From contig NZ_LYPF02000015.1 of assembly GCF_001661595.2 (NCBI RefSeq), positions 162,154 to 226,153 of the forward strand: 64,000 bases of DNA, in the 5' to 3' direction. This DNA comes from Crocinitomix algicola. Lineage in GTDB: Bacteria; Bacteroidota; Bacteroidia; Flavobacteriales_D; Crocinitomicaceae. The translations under genes and the position numbers were made by a program. The notes under the pieces were generated by a model, which was not told the DNA's origin, made no database searches, and saw only the letters and a program-made list of their open reading frames with translations. This document shows, piece by piece, positions 28,307 to 38,380 of the stretch (within the stretch, counting starts at the first letter, position 1; each line of letters opens with the position of its first letter).

Positions 28307-29161
28307 CTAAAAAGAGAGATATTTCGATAACATTATTTTATCCTCTGATGATATCATTTCTTCCGTTAAAAAGTCTAAATTTTCAATTTTAGCTTGATCC
28401 CTAAATTTCAGTATTTCTGCAATTACGCGCCAATTTGTGAAGGGAATCTTCTTAAGGTCATTTTTTGAAGCCGTATTGACGTTGGTTTTTTTTACCATTT
28501 CGGGGTTAATACTCGTATTTTCAATAATTGATTTGTAAGCTTCATCAGGCAACCCGAGCTCATCGACCTGATTAATATTTACAAAACCACCAGTCCTTGA
28601 TCTCCAATCAATAATTCGATCGGCATAATAGGGACCTATCCATTTGATGGTAATTAAGTCCTCTTTAGTTGCCGTATTTAGTTCAATTCGAATTCCAGCA
28701 ATTTCTTTATTACTCTCCTCATTTAACAGTTCTTCTTTAGTTTGATTAAAGACGATGAATGGTTCAATTTTTTCATACATATATTCAGATACAACATAAC
28801 TACTCTGAACATCTTTTTTTGACTTAAATCCCCCTATTTTGATTTTATAATTGAGTATTGATTCTGCTTGTTTATTGGAAAAACCAAGATTTACCCAGTC
28901 ATCTTTGGATAAATCATTTGGGTCAAAGAAGGTAATTTTTTCCTTTGGTTGGGAAGTCTTCTTTTCGACTTCGACTGGGTTTTGTTCTTTTTTATCCTTG
29001 ATTATTATATAGGAAAGGCTGTCTTTATGAACAAACAATTCATCTGGTAATTCTTTTGGACTTAGATTTACATTTAAAAGAAAGATAAATACGAGAATTA
29101 CGGTCATTAAAGTAATGACACCATATTTTTCTAATCGATTAAATTTAAAGTATCCTTTCAA
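28307..29161 (-). CDS. Helix-hairpin-helix (ComEA-type) membrane-anchored protein
   Basis: 284 residues. N-terminal transmembrane anchor (GVITLMTVILVFIFLLNV), then three helix-hairpin-helix DNA-binding-type units: FSNKQAESILNYKIKIGGFKSKKDV, GIRIELNTATKEDLITIKWIG..YADRIIDWR..TGGFVNINQV, and VNTASKNDLKKIPFTNWRVIAEILKFR. This repeats the ComEA DNA-uptake architecture facing the periplasm, but a general DNA-binding role is the safer claim. It starts with TTG (29159-29161), only 1 nt after the symporter's stop, so the two are co-transcribed. Confidence 0.82.
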   Translation of the reverse strand: MKGYFKFNRLEKYGVITLMTVILVFIFLLNVNLSPKELPDELFVHKDSLSYIIIKDKKEQNPVEVEKKTSQPKEKITFFDPNDLSKDDWVNLGFSNKQAESILNYKIKIGGFKSKKDVQSSYVVSEYMYEKIEPFIVFNQTKEELLNEESNKEIAGIRIELNTATKEDLITIKWIGPYYADRIIDWRSRTGGFVNINQVDELGLPDEAYKSIIENTSINPEMVKKTNVNTASKNDLKKIPFTNWRVIAEILKFRDQAKIENLDFLTEEMISSEDKIMLSKYLSF

Positions 29162-29162
29162 A

Positions 29163-30770
29163 TTATCCTTTTATTTCCTTGATCTTTGTCATGAACTTAT
29201 TCAATTCTTCTTTTGCCTTTGGAGCTAGCAAAAACAAACCTATCATATTCGGCACCAACATGGCAAAAATCATTGCGTCAGAAAAATCGATTACCGCCTT
29301 TAATTGAGAGGCTGCACCAACAATCACGAATAAACAAAAAAGCCCTTTATAAGTATACTCTACGTTTTTTGAACGACCAAATAAATACGTCCAAGCTTGG
29401 TAACCATAATATGACCAGGAGATCATTGTTGAAAAGGCAAATAAAATCACCGCAATTGTTAAGATTAGCGGGAAAAAGCTAATTACCGATCCAAAAGCTT
29501 TAGAAGTAACCTCAACGCCTTGTTTCACTTCTTGGCCATAAACCATAATTGAGCCATCTCCGTTTGCGACAATAAGTACCAAAGCAGTCATTGTACAAAC
29601 AAGTACAGTATCAATGAAAGGTTCGAGCAGGGCTACCAAACCTTCGCTTGCAGCATATTTAGTTTTAACGGCAGAATGTGCAATTGAGGCAGAACCAATA
29701 CCAGCTTCATTGGAAAAGGCCGCTCTTCTGAATCCTTGAATTAAAACACCAAACGCTCCTCCGGCGATTCCAGCTCCTGTAAAAGCCCCGTCAAAAATTT
29801 GACCAAACGCCGAGGGAATTTCTGAAAAATTCATTCCCAAAATAATCAACGCGGCACCGACATAAATCGCAACCATAAAAGGAACGATTTTATCTGTTAC
29901 ATTCGCAATCTTCTTTATACCTCCAATAATTACAATTCCTACCAAAACAGCCATAACTAAGCCAAAAGCCCAACCATAACCATCTAGCGGACTATTATCT
30001 CCACCTGTATAGGATTGCAACATTGCAAACGCTTGATTTGACTGAAACATATTTCCTCCACCAAAAGAACCTCCAATACACATCACTGCAAATACAACTG
30101 CTAAAACTTTTCCAACATTACCAAATCCTCTTTCATTCAACCCTTTCTTCAAGTAATACATTGGTCCTCCAAAAACGCGACCATTTTCACCAATTTCCCT
30201 GTAACGCACACCCAAGGTACACTCCGTAAATTTTGAAGCCATCCCAATAAAACCTGCAACAATCATCCAAAAAGTTGCTCCAGGTCCTCCAATAGATAAG
30301 GCTACTGCTACTCCTGCAATATTACCTAATCCAACAGTAGCTGAAAGTGCGGCAGTTAGGGCCTGAAAATGCGAAACCTCACCATGATGTTCTTTCTCTT
30401 CTTTTTCAACCCGAATAGTATCAATAATATCGCCGTCCACCGTATGAACAGAATCCGAAGCATTCACTTCCTCACTCCCTTCTTTTTCTAAATCATCGTA
30501 TTTTCCCCGAACTATTTGAATAGCCGTTTTAAACCCAGTAAAATTGATTAATTTGAAGTAAAATGTAAAAAAGAGTGCTCCTCCTATCAGTACGATTAAC
30601 ACCCATGGAACAGCAATTTTGTCCGTTATTGGAATTGCATAAAAAATCCCATTCACAAACCAGCCAGTAGCCTCACCAAAAACTTTATCGATTTTTTCGT
30701 CAACACCTTTTTCTGCAGCAAAATTAATATAAGGAATAAAGGCTAATAAGAGCGGTAAGATTTTTTTCAT
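29163..30770 (-). CDS. Sodium:alanine (AGCS) symporter
   Basis: 535 residues, inner membrane, with a hydrophobic start (LLLAFIPYINFAA) and the AGCS signature GPGATFWMIVAGFIGMASKFTECTLGVRYRE plus AGGAFGVLIQGFRRAAFSNEAGIGS. About 11 transmembrane segments are visible. Members take up alanine or glycine with Na+. It has ~30 polar residues near position 85-130 that look like a loop insertion. First of a two-gene unit with the helix-hairpin-helix gene. Confidence 0.93.
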   Translation of the reverse strand: MKKILPLLLAFIPYINFAAEKGVDEKIDKVFGEATGWFVNGIFYAIPITDKIAVPWVLIVLIGGALFFTFYFKLINFTGFKTAIQIVRGKYDDLEKEGSEEVNASDSVHTVDGDIIDTIRVEKEEKEHHGEVSHFQALTAALSATVGLGNIAGVAVALSIGGPGATFWMIVAGFIGMASKFTECTLGVRYREIGENGRVFGGPMYYLKKGLNERGFGNVGKVLAVVFAVMCIGGSFGGGNMFQSNQAFAMLQSYTGGDNSPLDGYGWAFGLVMAVLVGIVIIGGIKKIANVTDKIVPFMVAIYVGAALIILGMNFSEIPSAFGQIFDGAFTGAGIAGGAFGVLIQGFRRAAFSNEAGIGSASIAHSAVKTKYAASEGLVALLEPFIDTVLVCTMTALVLIVANGDGSIMVYGQEVKQGVEVTSKAFGSVISFFPLILTIAVILFAFSTMISWSYYGYQAWTYLFGRSKNVEYTYKGLFCLFVIVGAASQLKAVIDFSDAMIFAMLVPNMIGLFLLAPKAKEELNKFMTKIKEIKG

Positions 30771-30814
30771 AAATAGTTTTTGATGTTTTTAACCTCCCAA
30801 AATGGGGCATCGAA

Positions 30815-30822
30815 CAAATATA
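30815..30822 (-). promoter_or_regulatory. -7 box of the symporter gene
   Basis: TATATTTG on the minus strand, 44 nt before the start codon. A TTG at the expected upstream distance is missing. Confidence 0.4.
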
Positions 30823-30841
30823 AAAAAAAATGCGAGATGGC

Positions 30842-31726
30842 CTAACTTATTAAAGCTAAGCAATCTTCGAGACTTTTAGGTGCATATCCTAAAATTGACT
30901 TCGCTTTATCGAGAACAAAACCAGTTTTAGGAGGACGTTTAGCCGCCTGATTTAGTGTGCTAGAGCTAATTGGTTTAATCGCTTCGGTTGAAAACCCATA
31001 ATACTTCCCAATAGCAACAACTAGATCATAAATTGCGTACAATTTTGGTCCTCCAATATGGAAAACACCTTGCGCATTTAATTTAGCTGTTTGAATGCAA
31101 GCCCATGCTAAATCATCAGCCCAAGTTGGCGCTCTAAATTGATCATCAACGATGGTTAATTCTTTCCCTGATTTTAGCGCTTCTTTTGCCCATAAAACAA
31201 TATTACTTCTGCTCAAATTTTCTCCTTCACCAAACACGATGATAGTTCGCAAGATTGACCAATTTTCATAGGATTGATTGATTAATAGATTTTCCGAGTC
31301 TACCTTTGATTTCGCATAAACACTTAAAGGGTTTCGTTCGTCTTCCTCTTTGTACGGGCCATTTTCACCATCAAACACAAAATCGGTGGACAAATGAATA
31401 AAATGAGCCCCTCTGACTTTAGCATTTTCAAAAAGCAGTTCCACTGCCTTTACATTTATTAGGTGACAATTTTCAGGGTCATTTTCACAAGCATCGACAT
31501 TTGTCATGGCAGCTGTATTAATAATTACAGTTGGTTGGAATGCATCAAAAACTTGCTGAACCTCCTTTGGGCTAGTTATGTCGAGTGCTGAATAATTTGT
31601 GGTAGGGCAATTAGGATTTCTATTCTTTCCCAGCGAAGTCGCTAAAAACTCAATATCTGACTTTAACAGTTGTCGAATAATTTTCTGTCCTAATAATCCA
31701 TTTGCCCCTGTGACCAGTATCTTCAT
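30842..31726 (-). CDS. dTDP-4-dehydrorhamnose reductase-like SDR (RfbD family)
   Basis: 294 residues. Rossmann motif GANGLLGQKI, INTAAMTNVDACE, the strand HLSTDFVFDGENGPY and the YAKSK (Tyr...Lys) pair, all of the RmlD family that reduces dTDP-4-keto-L-rhamnose. The other rml genes are not next to it, so an alternative such as a nucleotide-sugar or small-molecule reductase stays possible. Last gene of the DUF2851-PspC-K+ channel operon, 3 nt after the channel's stop. Confidence 0.83.
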   Translation of the reverse strand: MKILVTGANGLLGQKIIRQLLKSDIEFLATSLGKNRNPNCPTTNYSALDITSPKEVQQVFDAFQPTVIINTAAMTNVDACENDPENCHLINVKAVELLFENAKVRGAHFIHLSTDFVFDGENGPYKEEDERNPLSVYAKSKVDSENLLINQSYENWSILRTIIVFGEGENLSRSNIVLWAKEALKSGKELTIVDDQFRAPTWADDLAWACIQTAKLNAQGVFHIGGPKLYAIYDLVVAIGKYYGFSTEAIKPISSSTLNQAAKRPPKTGFVLDKAKSILGYAPKSLEDCLALIS

Positions 31727-31729
31727 AAT

Positions 31730-32752
31730 CTAGTTCCCTTTTATTTTTAACACGGTATTTAACTTACTTATTTGTTCTGGATTTCCGAGAACAAACAGTT
31801 TTGAATTCGGTAAAATTTTAAGATCATTGGAAGGATTTATGATGTATTCACCGTCATGCGACCGATATCCAATTACATTACAACCTGACAGTGATTTAGT
31901 TTGAAGATCACCGATTGTGGTATATTTTACATCATCAGGCAGTTCTCTAAACTCAATTTCTTCGAGATTAACAGCTGCCTTACCCGACACTTTGATTAAA
32001 TCCATAAACTCCATAATGTCCGGATTAACAACTAGAGATGCCATATGAGCACCACCAACAGTATCAGGCATTATGACATTATCCGCGCCTGCAATTCTTA
32101 ACTTCCGCATAGAAGAATAACTAGACGCTCTTGAAATTATTTTCAATTTTGGATTTAATTCTCGAGCAGAAAGAACGACAAACAAATTATCGGCGTCTTT
32201 CGGTAATGCTGTGATTAAAGCTTTTGCTGTACTGATACTCGCCTTAAGTAAAATTTGATCATCAGTAGAATCTCCATGAATAAAGTGAACTTCACCTCTG
32301 TCCGAATTTTCTGTTATTGACTTTTCACGTTCAATAACCACAAAGTCTTTTTTGTAGAATCGCAAATCATGCGCAGCCTGCATACCTACTCTACCATATC
32401 CACAAACAACCGTATGATTTTCCATTTTTTTTGCTGATTTTAATGATTTATATTCTTGATAATACGCTTTATACTCCCCTCCTACAATGTAGGAAGTTAT
32501 TGCTGAAATCGCATATGCAAAGGTTCCAAAACTAAATATAATTAGAAAGGCAGTAAATAATTTTCCAGCGTCAGACAATTGATTAACCTCATTAAACCCT
32601 ACTGTAGAAACTGTAATTATGGTCATGTAGAACGAATCAAACATTGACCATCCCTCAACAACCATGAAACCGATTGTTCCACTTAGAACAACAATACCAA
32701 GCAGTAAAAGGGCGTAGTAAAATTTTGAGAAATATTTAAAGGTGGATAACAT
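31730..32752 (-). CDS. Two-TM potassium channel with RCK (TrkA-N/TrkA-C) domains
   Basis: 340 residues. Two transmembrane helices with a pore loop (MTIITVSTVGFNEVNQL), then a TrkA-N NAD-binding domain with GYGRVG and a C-terminal TrkA-C domain (about 250-335). It resembles MthK/Kch-type channels. The filter reads TVGFNE, where the usual form is TVGYGD or TVGFGE, so the second Gly is Asn; selectivity is uncertain. Its ATG follows the PspC stop directly (TAGATG). Confidence 0.86.
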   Translation of the reverse strand: MLSTFKYFSKFYYALLLLGIVVLSGTIGFMVVEGWSMFDSFYMTIITVSTVGFNEVNQLSDAGKLFTAFLIIFSFGTFAYAISAITSYIVGGEYKAYYQEYKSLKSAKKMENHTVVCGYGRVGMQAAHDLRFYKKDFVVIEREKSITENSDRGEVHFIHGDSTDDQILLKASISTAKALITALPKDADNLFVVLSARELNPKLKIISRASSYSSMRKLRIAGADNVIMPDTVGGAHMASLVVNPDIMEFMDLIKVSGKAAVNLEEIEFRELPDDVKYTTIGDLQTKSLSGCNVIGYRSHDGEYIINPSNDLKILPNSKLFVLGNPEQISKLNTVLKIKGN

Positions 32753-32980
32753 CTAGAGTTCCCAAATTGATTTTCGTCGACGTTGCAATTTAAAAATGTG
32801 CTTATGCTCCAGCACAAAGGCCATGATCATATAAATGACAATAGGAGACCCCAAAGCAATGAACGAACTATATATGAAAAACAGTCTTACTCTTGAAACA
32901 TCTACACGCATTTTACGAGCAAACCACGTGCTAACACCAAAAGAACGTAACTCGAAAAAAAGTGCAATTTTTTGTATCAT
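32753..32980 (-). CDS. PspC domain small membrane protein
   Basis: 75 residues. The PspC pattern is present: FGVSTWFARKMRVDVSRVRLFF followed by the transmembrane span ALGSPIVIYMIMAFVLE and a basic tail (KLQRRRKS). PspC proteins sense envelope stress in proteobacteria; in Bacteroidota they are of unknown function. The start codon overlaps the DUF2851 stop by four bases (ATGA), and the TAG stop is followed directly by the channel ATG. Confidence 0.82.
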   Translation of the reverse strand: MIQKIALFFELRSFGVSTWFARKMRVDVSRVRLFFIYSSFIALGSPIVIYMIMAFVLEHKHIFKLQRRRKSIWEL

Positions 32981-34251
32981 ACTTCAACCTTTAATATTGT
33001 TTTGCCTACATTGCAAAATAAGCATTTTTTTTGCTTACAACCCTCATTCATTAATTCAATCAAACCTTGCGATTCGTATGCTGAACTTATCGGAATACCA
33101 ACCGTTTTCCATTTTGATATTATCCCGTTTTTTTCTGGAAGGATTTTTTTTAAAATTTCAATTGCTCGCTCTGTCAATTCATCTTCACCTTGCCAAATTC
33201 CTAAAGCGTAAATATAAGGAACAACGGCGTTTATTAGAATCAAATCCAGCAGAGATTTAGAAAGTTTTTTGTTGAGTCTCTTTTTAGATTGATTTTTAAA
33301 CCTATAATGGCGCGCCCAAAATTCAGGCAAATCAACCTGAAAAATGGCATAAAAATCTTTGATACTCCAGTTGCCTTCGACATCGAATCCTTTATATAAA
33401 AGCTGATTAACCATTAGTGCAAATTCTGCAAGCCGTCTATCGGGAAAATTGTTTGGTCGCATGCGGGAATAGCGCCAAGTAACTTTCGGCAATTCAGTTA
33501 AGTTAAACAGGTGCTTTTGATAATGAAACTCTTGTTTTAATCGCTTACAATACTTGTCATTAGTTTCTTCAGGAATCAAACCTGAGACACCAAGGACAAG
33601 CGCAGAAACTCTAAATTCATCAAAATTAAGTTTACTAAAAAAGTTAATCGTTAAACTTTTTCCCAAAGTCTCAAAGGGAATTTGATTTACCTTTCCTCCA
33701 AACACACGAGCTATTGCAATTATGAATGCCTTTAAACGGTCACCTCTTACTTCTTCAATTAATTGAATCATCTTTATTGATTTACGCCACAACCGCTGTT
33801 GAATACTTTCTTCAATGGCCTGTTTAAAATCTATTTTCTCCTCAAAATTTAACTGACTCTCACAAAGAATCATCGACTGATTTGAAATGATTCCTTGATA
33901 CTTCAACAAATGTTCTTTTTGAATAAGTGAGTTTATGGCAACAGCAGGCAATTGCGAGTTATTAATAAAGACCTCACGATCATGAAAAAGAACAAAATGA
34001 GCGATAACAGCATTGTAAGCCGCGTCATGTTGATGTCCGTGTCGGTACCAATCAGAGGCATAAATATGAAATTCAATCGCACCATACCAAACGTTTCCAT
34101 TTAGTCTGATTTTAGCGTCCAAAAAATCAGGTCCTGCGTTTTTGTTTAAAGTTCCAAATTCAATAATGTCTAACCGGTGTCCATCAACCGTTTCAAAAGT
34201 ATCACCAAGCATACGTTTATCATACACATAGTGCAGATACTCTTCATTCAT
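32977..34251 (-). CDS. DUF2851 family protein
   Basis: 424 residues. The N-terminal block DGHRLDIIEFGTLNKNAGPDFLDAKIRLNGN...GAIEFHIYASDWYRHGHQHDAAYNAVIAHFV is the DUF2851 signature; it resembles the nuclease-like PD-(D/E)XK pattern (the D..GAIEFHI stretch) but that is my reading, not a proven activity. The C-terminus has four Cys (CKQKKCLFC) that could bind a metal. First gene of the DUF2851-PspC-channel-RfbD operon, with a promoter-embedded palindrome upstream. Confidence 0.85.
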   Translation of the reverse strand: MNEEYLHYVYDKRMLGDTFETVDGHRLDIIEFGTLNKNAGPDFLDAKIRLNGNVWYGAIEFHIYASDWYRHGHQHDAAYNAVIAHFVLFHDREVFINNSQLPAVAINSLIQKEHLLKYQGIISNQSMILCESQLNFEEKIDFKQAIEESIQQRLWRKSIKMIQLIEEVRGDRLKAFIIAIARVFGGKVNQIPFETLGKSLTINFFSKLNFDEFRVSALVLGVSGLIPEETNDKYCKRLKQEFHYQKHLFNLTELPKVTWRYSRMRPNNFPDRRLAEFALMVNQLLYKGFDVEGNWSIKDFYAIFQVDLPEFWARHYRFKNQSKKRLNKKLSKSLLDLILINAVVPYIYALGIWQGEDELTERAIEILKKILPEKNGIISKWKTVGIPISSAYESQGLIELMNEGCKQKKCLFCNVGKTILKVEV

Positions 34252-34281
34252 ATAAAAGGAATTAGTGATGGGGTTGAGCTC

Positions 34282-34319
34282 TAAAGTTAATGATTTTACT
34301 TGTCGTTTTCAAGTAAAAT
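34282..34319 (-). promoter_or_regulatory. DUF2851 operon promoter with embedded 10-bp palindrome
   Basis: Minus strand: TTG (34310-34312), 20-nt spacer, TAACTTTA (34282-34289). A perfect inverted repeat (ATTTTACTTG / CAAGTAAAAT, 7-nt spacer, 34293-34319) covers the -33 element and the spacer, an ideal place for a repressor or activator. Confidence 0.6.
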
Positions 34320-34397
34320 TTGCAATTCAAGCTGAACTTCATAAAAACGATGTGTTTTTTACGGTCTTAACATGATTAAAATTAAATTAAATTCTCC

Positions 34398-34405
34398 TAT
34401 TTTTG
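34398..34405 (+). promoter_or_regulatory. -7 box close to the lepA start
   Basis: TATTTTTG followed by CAGC and the lepA ATG at 34410. Only 4 nt separate the box and the start codon, which indicates a leaderless or nearly leaderless mRNA. Confidence 0.6.
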
Positions 34406-34409
34406 CAGC

Positions 34410-36200
34410 ATGAAGAACATCAGAAACTTTTGTATTATAGCACATATCGACCATGGAAAAAGTACTTTGGCCGATCGATTGTTGCAAGTGACAGGAACGA
34501 TTGCGGATAGAGATATGCAAAATCAGGCATTGGATGATATGGATTTGGAACGTGAGCGCGGAATCACTATTAAAAGTCATGCTATACAAATGGACTATGT
34601 TCAAGACGGTGAAAAATATACCTTGAACCTCATTGATACTCCAGGACACGTTGACTTTTCTTATGAAGTTTCTCGTTCAATTGCGGCATGTGAAGGAGCG
34701 CTTTTAATTGTTGACGCAGCTCAAGGAATTGAGGCACAAACAATTTCAAACCTTTACTTAGCCTTGGAGAATGACTTAGAAATAATTCCTGTCTTAAATA
34801 AAATGGATTTACCAGGTGCGCAGCCAGAAGAAGTGACAGATGAAATTGTCGATTTAATTGGTTGTGACCCAGAAGATGTAATACCTGCGAGTGGTAAAAC
34901 AGGATTAGGAGTTGACAATATACTTCGTGCAATAGTTGAGCGAATTCCTGCCCCTGTCGGTGTTGAAGACGCTCCTTTGCAAGCGATGATTTTTGACTCA
35001 GTATTTAACTCATTTCGTGGAATTATAGCTTATTTCCGTGTGTTGAATGGTAAAATTCAAAAAGGTGATTTAGTAAAATTTGTGAATACAGGGCGAGAAT
35101 ATGAAGCCGATGAGATTGGAATTTTACGAATGGATATGGAGCCTCGAAAAGAAGTCACTGCGGGTGATGTAGGATATATTATATCTGGAATTAAAAAGGC
35201 GAATGAAGTAAAAGTCGGGGATACAATTACCACTGTTAAAAACCCTTGCCAATCAGTTGTACAAGGATTCGAAGATGTTAAACCTATGGTCTTTGCTGGT
35301 GTTTACCCAGTTGATACTGACGAATACGAAGAACTTCGATATTCGATGGAAAAACTTCAATTAAACGATGCTTCATTAGTTTTTGAGCCTGAATCTTCTG
35401 CTGCCTTAGGATTTGGATTTCGATGTGGATTTTTAGGCATGCTCCACATGGAGATCATACAAGAGCGTTTAGAACGGGAATTTAACATGACAGTTATTAC
35501 CACTGTTCCAAACGTATCGTACAAAGCATATTTGAAAAAAAATAACGAGTTGTTGCAGGTTAACAACCCTTCAGAACTTCCTGACCCGTCAAAATTGGAT
35601 TATGTAGAAGAGCCATACATTCGCGCTCAAATCATTACCAAGTCTGATTATGTTGGTCAAATTATGAACCTTTGTATTGAGAAACGTGGTGAGTTAAAAA
35701 ATCAAGTTTACTTAACACAGTCACGTGTTGAGATTACATTTGAAATGCCAATGGGCGAAGTAGTTTTTGACTTTTACGATAAATTAAAATCAGTATCAAG
35801 GGGATACGCTTCTTTTGATTATACACCAATTGATTATAAGCGCTCCGACTTAATAAAACTAGATGTACTTTTAAATGGTGATCAAGTAGATGCTTTATCT
35901 GCCTTGGTTCACAGAAGTAATGCTCATAGTTTAGGAAAGAAAATTTGTTTAAAACTAAAAGAACTTATTCCAAGACAACAATTCGAAATTCCCATTCAAG
36001 CAGCTATTGGAGCGAAAGTTGTTGCACGAGAAACGGTAAAAGCGCTAAGAAAAGATGTTACTGCCAAATGTTATGGTGGGGATATTACGCGTAAAAGAAA
36101 ACTACTTGAAAAGCAGAAAAAAGGTAAGAAAAGAATGCGACAAGTAGGAAACGTAGAAATACCACAAGAAGCTTTCCTAGCAGTTTTGAAATTGGATTAG
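34410..36200 (+). CDS. lepA: Elongation factor 4 (LepA)
   Basis: 596 residues with the LepA domain layout. G1 is [14 protein letters not shown]3 DTPGHVDF, G4 NKMDLP; the C-terminal LepA-specific domain includes [25 protein letters not shown]. LepA is a ribosome-bound GTPase that back-translocates stalled complexes. It is co-directional with kdsB, whose ATG follows 18 nt later. Confidence 0.98.
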   Translation: MKNIRNFCIIAHIDHGKSTLADRLLQVTGTIADRDMQNQALDDMDLERERGITIKSHAIQMDYVQDGEKYTLNLIDTPGHVDFSYEVSRSIAACEGALLIVDAAQGIEAQTISNLYLALENDLEIIPVLNKMDLPGAQPEEVTDEIVDLIGCDPEDVIPASGKTGLGVDNILRAIVERIPAPVGVEDAPLQAMIFDSVFNSFRGIIAYFRVLNGKIQKGDLVKFVNTGREYEADEIGILRMDMEPRKEVTAGDVGYIISGIKKANEVKVGDTITTVKNPCQSVVQGFEDVKPMVFAGVYPVDTDEYEELRYSMEKLQLNDASLVFEPESSAALGFGFRCGFLGMLHMEIIQERLEREFNMTVITTVPNVSYKAYLKKNNELLQVNNPSELPDPSKLDYVEEPYIRAQIITKSDYVGQIMNLCIEKRGELKNQVYLTQSRVEITFEMPMGEVVFDFYDKLKSVSRGYASFDYTPIDYKRSDLIKLDVLLNGDQVDALSALVHRSNAHSLGKKICLKLKELIPRQQFEIPIQAAIGAKVVARETVKALRKDVTAKCYGGDITRKRKLLEKQKKGKKRMRQVGNVEIPQEAFLAVLKLD

Positions 36201-36218
36201 GAATTATAAATAACGATT

Positions 36219-36956
36219 ATGAAGGTACTAGGAATTATTCCGTCGCGTTATGGTTCAAGTCGTTTTCCGGGTAAACCATTAATAGATTTAAAAGGTAAGT
36301 CTATGATTCAAAGGGTTTACGAACAATCCAGCAAATGTAAATTATTCTCTAAAATAATTGTTGCAACGGATGATCAACGAATATTTGAACATGTTCAATC
36401 ATTTGGGGGTAATGTTGTAATGACAGCTGAAAATCATCAATCGGGTACAGCAAGATGTAGTGAGGTAATTAAGCAGTATCAGGACTATGATATTGTTGTG
36501 AATATCCAAGGTGACGAACCTCTCATTCGTCCCGAACAGTTAGGTAGTTTAATTGAGTTGTTTCAGGATGCTACTGTAGAAATTGGAACCATCGTCAAAA
36601 AAATGAAGGATATCCAAGAGGTCAAAAACCCCAATCGAATTAAAGTCGTTTTAGATAAAGAAGGAAACGGGGTATATTTTAGTAGAAGCCCTATTCCCCA
36701 TGTAGCCAATATTTCAGAAGAAAGTTGGCTAGACCATGCTAACTTTTATAAACATATTGGAATCTACGCTTGGCGACGACACGTACTAGAGAACATTACG
36801 CAATTGCCGAGTACCACTTTAGAACGTATAGAATCACTGGAGCAACTTCGTTGGATCTATAATGGTTTCAAAATTAAAACAGTAGAAACAGAAGTGGAAA
36901 CTCCGAATATTGACGCCCCGGACGATGTTGCCGCTGTTTTAAAGCTAATCCCTTAA
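36219..36956 (+). CDS. kdsB: CMP-Kdo synthetase (3-deoxy-manno-octulosonate cytidylyltransferase)
   Basis: 245 residues, the usual length. The N-terminus has GIIPSRYGSSRFPGKPLIDL, then VATDDQRI and the conserved VNIQGDEPLI and YFSRSPIPH; these are KdsB hallmarks. It activates Kdo for the LPS inner core, so this organism makes Kdo-containing LPS. Its TAA overlaps the stop of the convergent LETM1-related gene by four bases. Confidence 0.96.
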   Translation: MKVLGIIPSRYGSSRFPGKPLIDLKGKSMIQRVYEQSSKCKLFSKIIVATDDQRIFEHVQSFGGNVVMTAENHQSGTARCSEVIKQYQDYDIVVNIQGDEPLIRPEQLGSLIELFQDATVEIGTIVKKMKDIQEVKNPNRIKVVLDKEGNGVYFSRSPIPHVANISEESWLDHANFYKHIGIYAWRRHVLENITQLPSTTLERIESLEQLRWIYNGFKIKTVETEVETPNIDAPDDVAAVLKLIP

Positions 36957-38227
36957 TCCTCTTTTGCTTTTTCTTCTTCAATTTGGTTGCTTCTAAAGGC
37001 AGTTGGAATCAAATCAGGGATAATTTTGAGAATTATAGGCAAAAGTAAACTCCCACCAGGTAACATAAATAAGGTTAATGATGGAATTGTTCTAGCCAAA
37101 TCTTTTAATTGATTCCGAGCCTTTTCTTTTTCCTTTTTCGACAATTCCGTTGTTGTTGATTTAGCGATGAGGGCCATCAACTCTTTACTTTCTTTTAATT
37201 CAGCTGCGAGTTTATCTTTATTTCTTCCCAAAATATTTCTCCACCTCTCCGTAGCGCCATCCATCAATAATTCAGCATCATTTTTACCGTTGAGAAAAGG
37301 TATCGTTTCATAATTATTCATCACAAAAGCCTGAATGGCTACAAATGACTTATCCATCTCCTCCTTTTGTATTCCTAATTTTTGGGTTAAGGCAATCAGA
37401 AATTCCTTCTCCGCTTCAACAACGTGACGATTGCTCCAGATTGTCAAAACAGCCACCTCCATCAAGTAACGATTTAACATCCAAGAACGTTCATAATTCA
37501 AATCAATATCGGCTAAAGATTTTTTATTATCCCAGTACAATTTTGCTTCCTCCCTTTCCTCTCGATCTAAATTTGCTGAAGCCATAAAAATTTCAAATAT
37601 TGCCTCTTCTTCATCTGTTAAATCACCATCAATATTTGCCGCTGCCGCAATTATTTTGATTAAGTCAAGCGCTACCCTTTTTCTGTTTTCCATTAACAGG
37701 TCTGGCGCAACCCCGTTGTGGTACTCATGATAAAGCAATAAATCATGGAAAATTAAACTGTTAAACAAATAACTTGTCCATAAGCGTTTGGTAAAACTTG
37801 TTTTTATGTCAACGCGTTGCGCAATTATAGATTCTAATTTTTCGTATACGGTTAAATCCTTGAAATTTAACCAACTCTTTTTTGCGCGTTCAAGTTGAGT
37901 TTGTTCATAAAACCGTACAAATTCTTCTAGTGATTTTTCAAGTGAATCAATATCAAATTTTCCCTTGACAAGATGGTCGGTAAGAATTAAGCCTTCGAGC
38001 AAGAGTACACGATAGGCCTCCTCATTGGAAAGCTCCAGTAATAAATCATTTTCAAGAAACAACAAACTTGCTGGATAACCATACATTATACCTGTTGGCT
38101 GAAGATAAGCGTAAAACAAATCGTCTTGCGACATAATTGAACCTGGATAACGGTTCAACTGTTCACTATAATTGTCAAGAATCGAAAAATATTTACGAAT
38201 CCATCCAGCTTTACTCGGGTTCATCAT
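36953..38227 (-). CDS. LETM1-related biofilm-associated protein
   Basis: 424 residues. A central acidic helical part (LDLIKIIAAAANIDGDLTDEEEAIFEIFMASAN) looks like a TerB-type helical domain, and the C-terminus has the LETM1-like hydrophobic motif LTLFMLPGGSLLLPIILKIIPDLIPTAF followed by an acidic tail. I recall this combination being annotated as LETM1-related biofilm-associated in Flavobacteriia. The role and location are unknown; a membrane-associated protein is likely. Two Met codons open the protein; either may be used. Confidence 0.8.
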   Translation of the reverse strand: MMNPSKAGWIRKYFSILDNYSEQLNRYPGSIMSQDDLFYAYLQPTGIMYGYPASLLFLENDLLLELSNEEAYRVLLLEGLILTDHLVKGKFDIDSLEKSLEEFVRFYEQTQLERAKKSWLNFKDLTVYEKLESIIAQRVDIKTSFTKRLWTSYLFNSLIFHDLLLYHEYHNGVAPDLLMENRKRVALDLIKIIAAAANIDGDLTDEEEAIFEIFMASANLDREEREEAKLYWDNKKSLADIDLNYERSWMLNRYLMEVAVLTIWSNRHVVEAEKEFLIALTQKLGIQKEEMDKSFVAIQAFVMNNYETIPFLNGKNDAELLMDGATERWRNILGRNKDKLAAELKESKELMALIAKSTTTELSKKEKEKARNQLKDLARTIPSLTLFMLPGGSLLLPIILKIIPDLIPTAFRSNQIEEEKAKED

Positions 38228-38380
38228 AGTTCAATCCTTTTTATCAACTGCTATTCAAAAATACAGATTTTCGTTTTATCTTTTTTAAACGCTAAATTAT
38301 TTTTTCATTATCAATTCATGCGAATAATCAAAAGAACTTGTTAATGTTTCAATTTCTACCTTTAAACAAATTTAAAACTT

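Noticed and set aside
32835..33260. 141-codon plus-strand frame over PspC and DUF2851
   Set aside because: Antisense to two real genes that overlap by four bases, no recognisable protein features.
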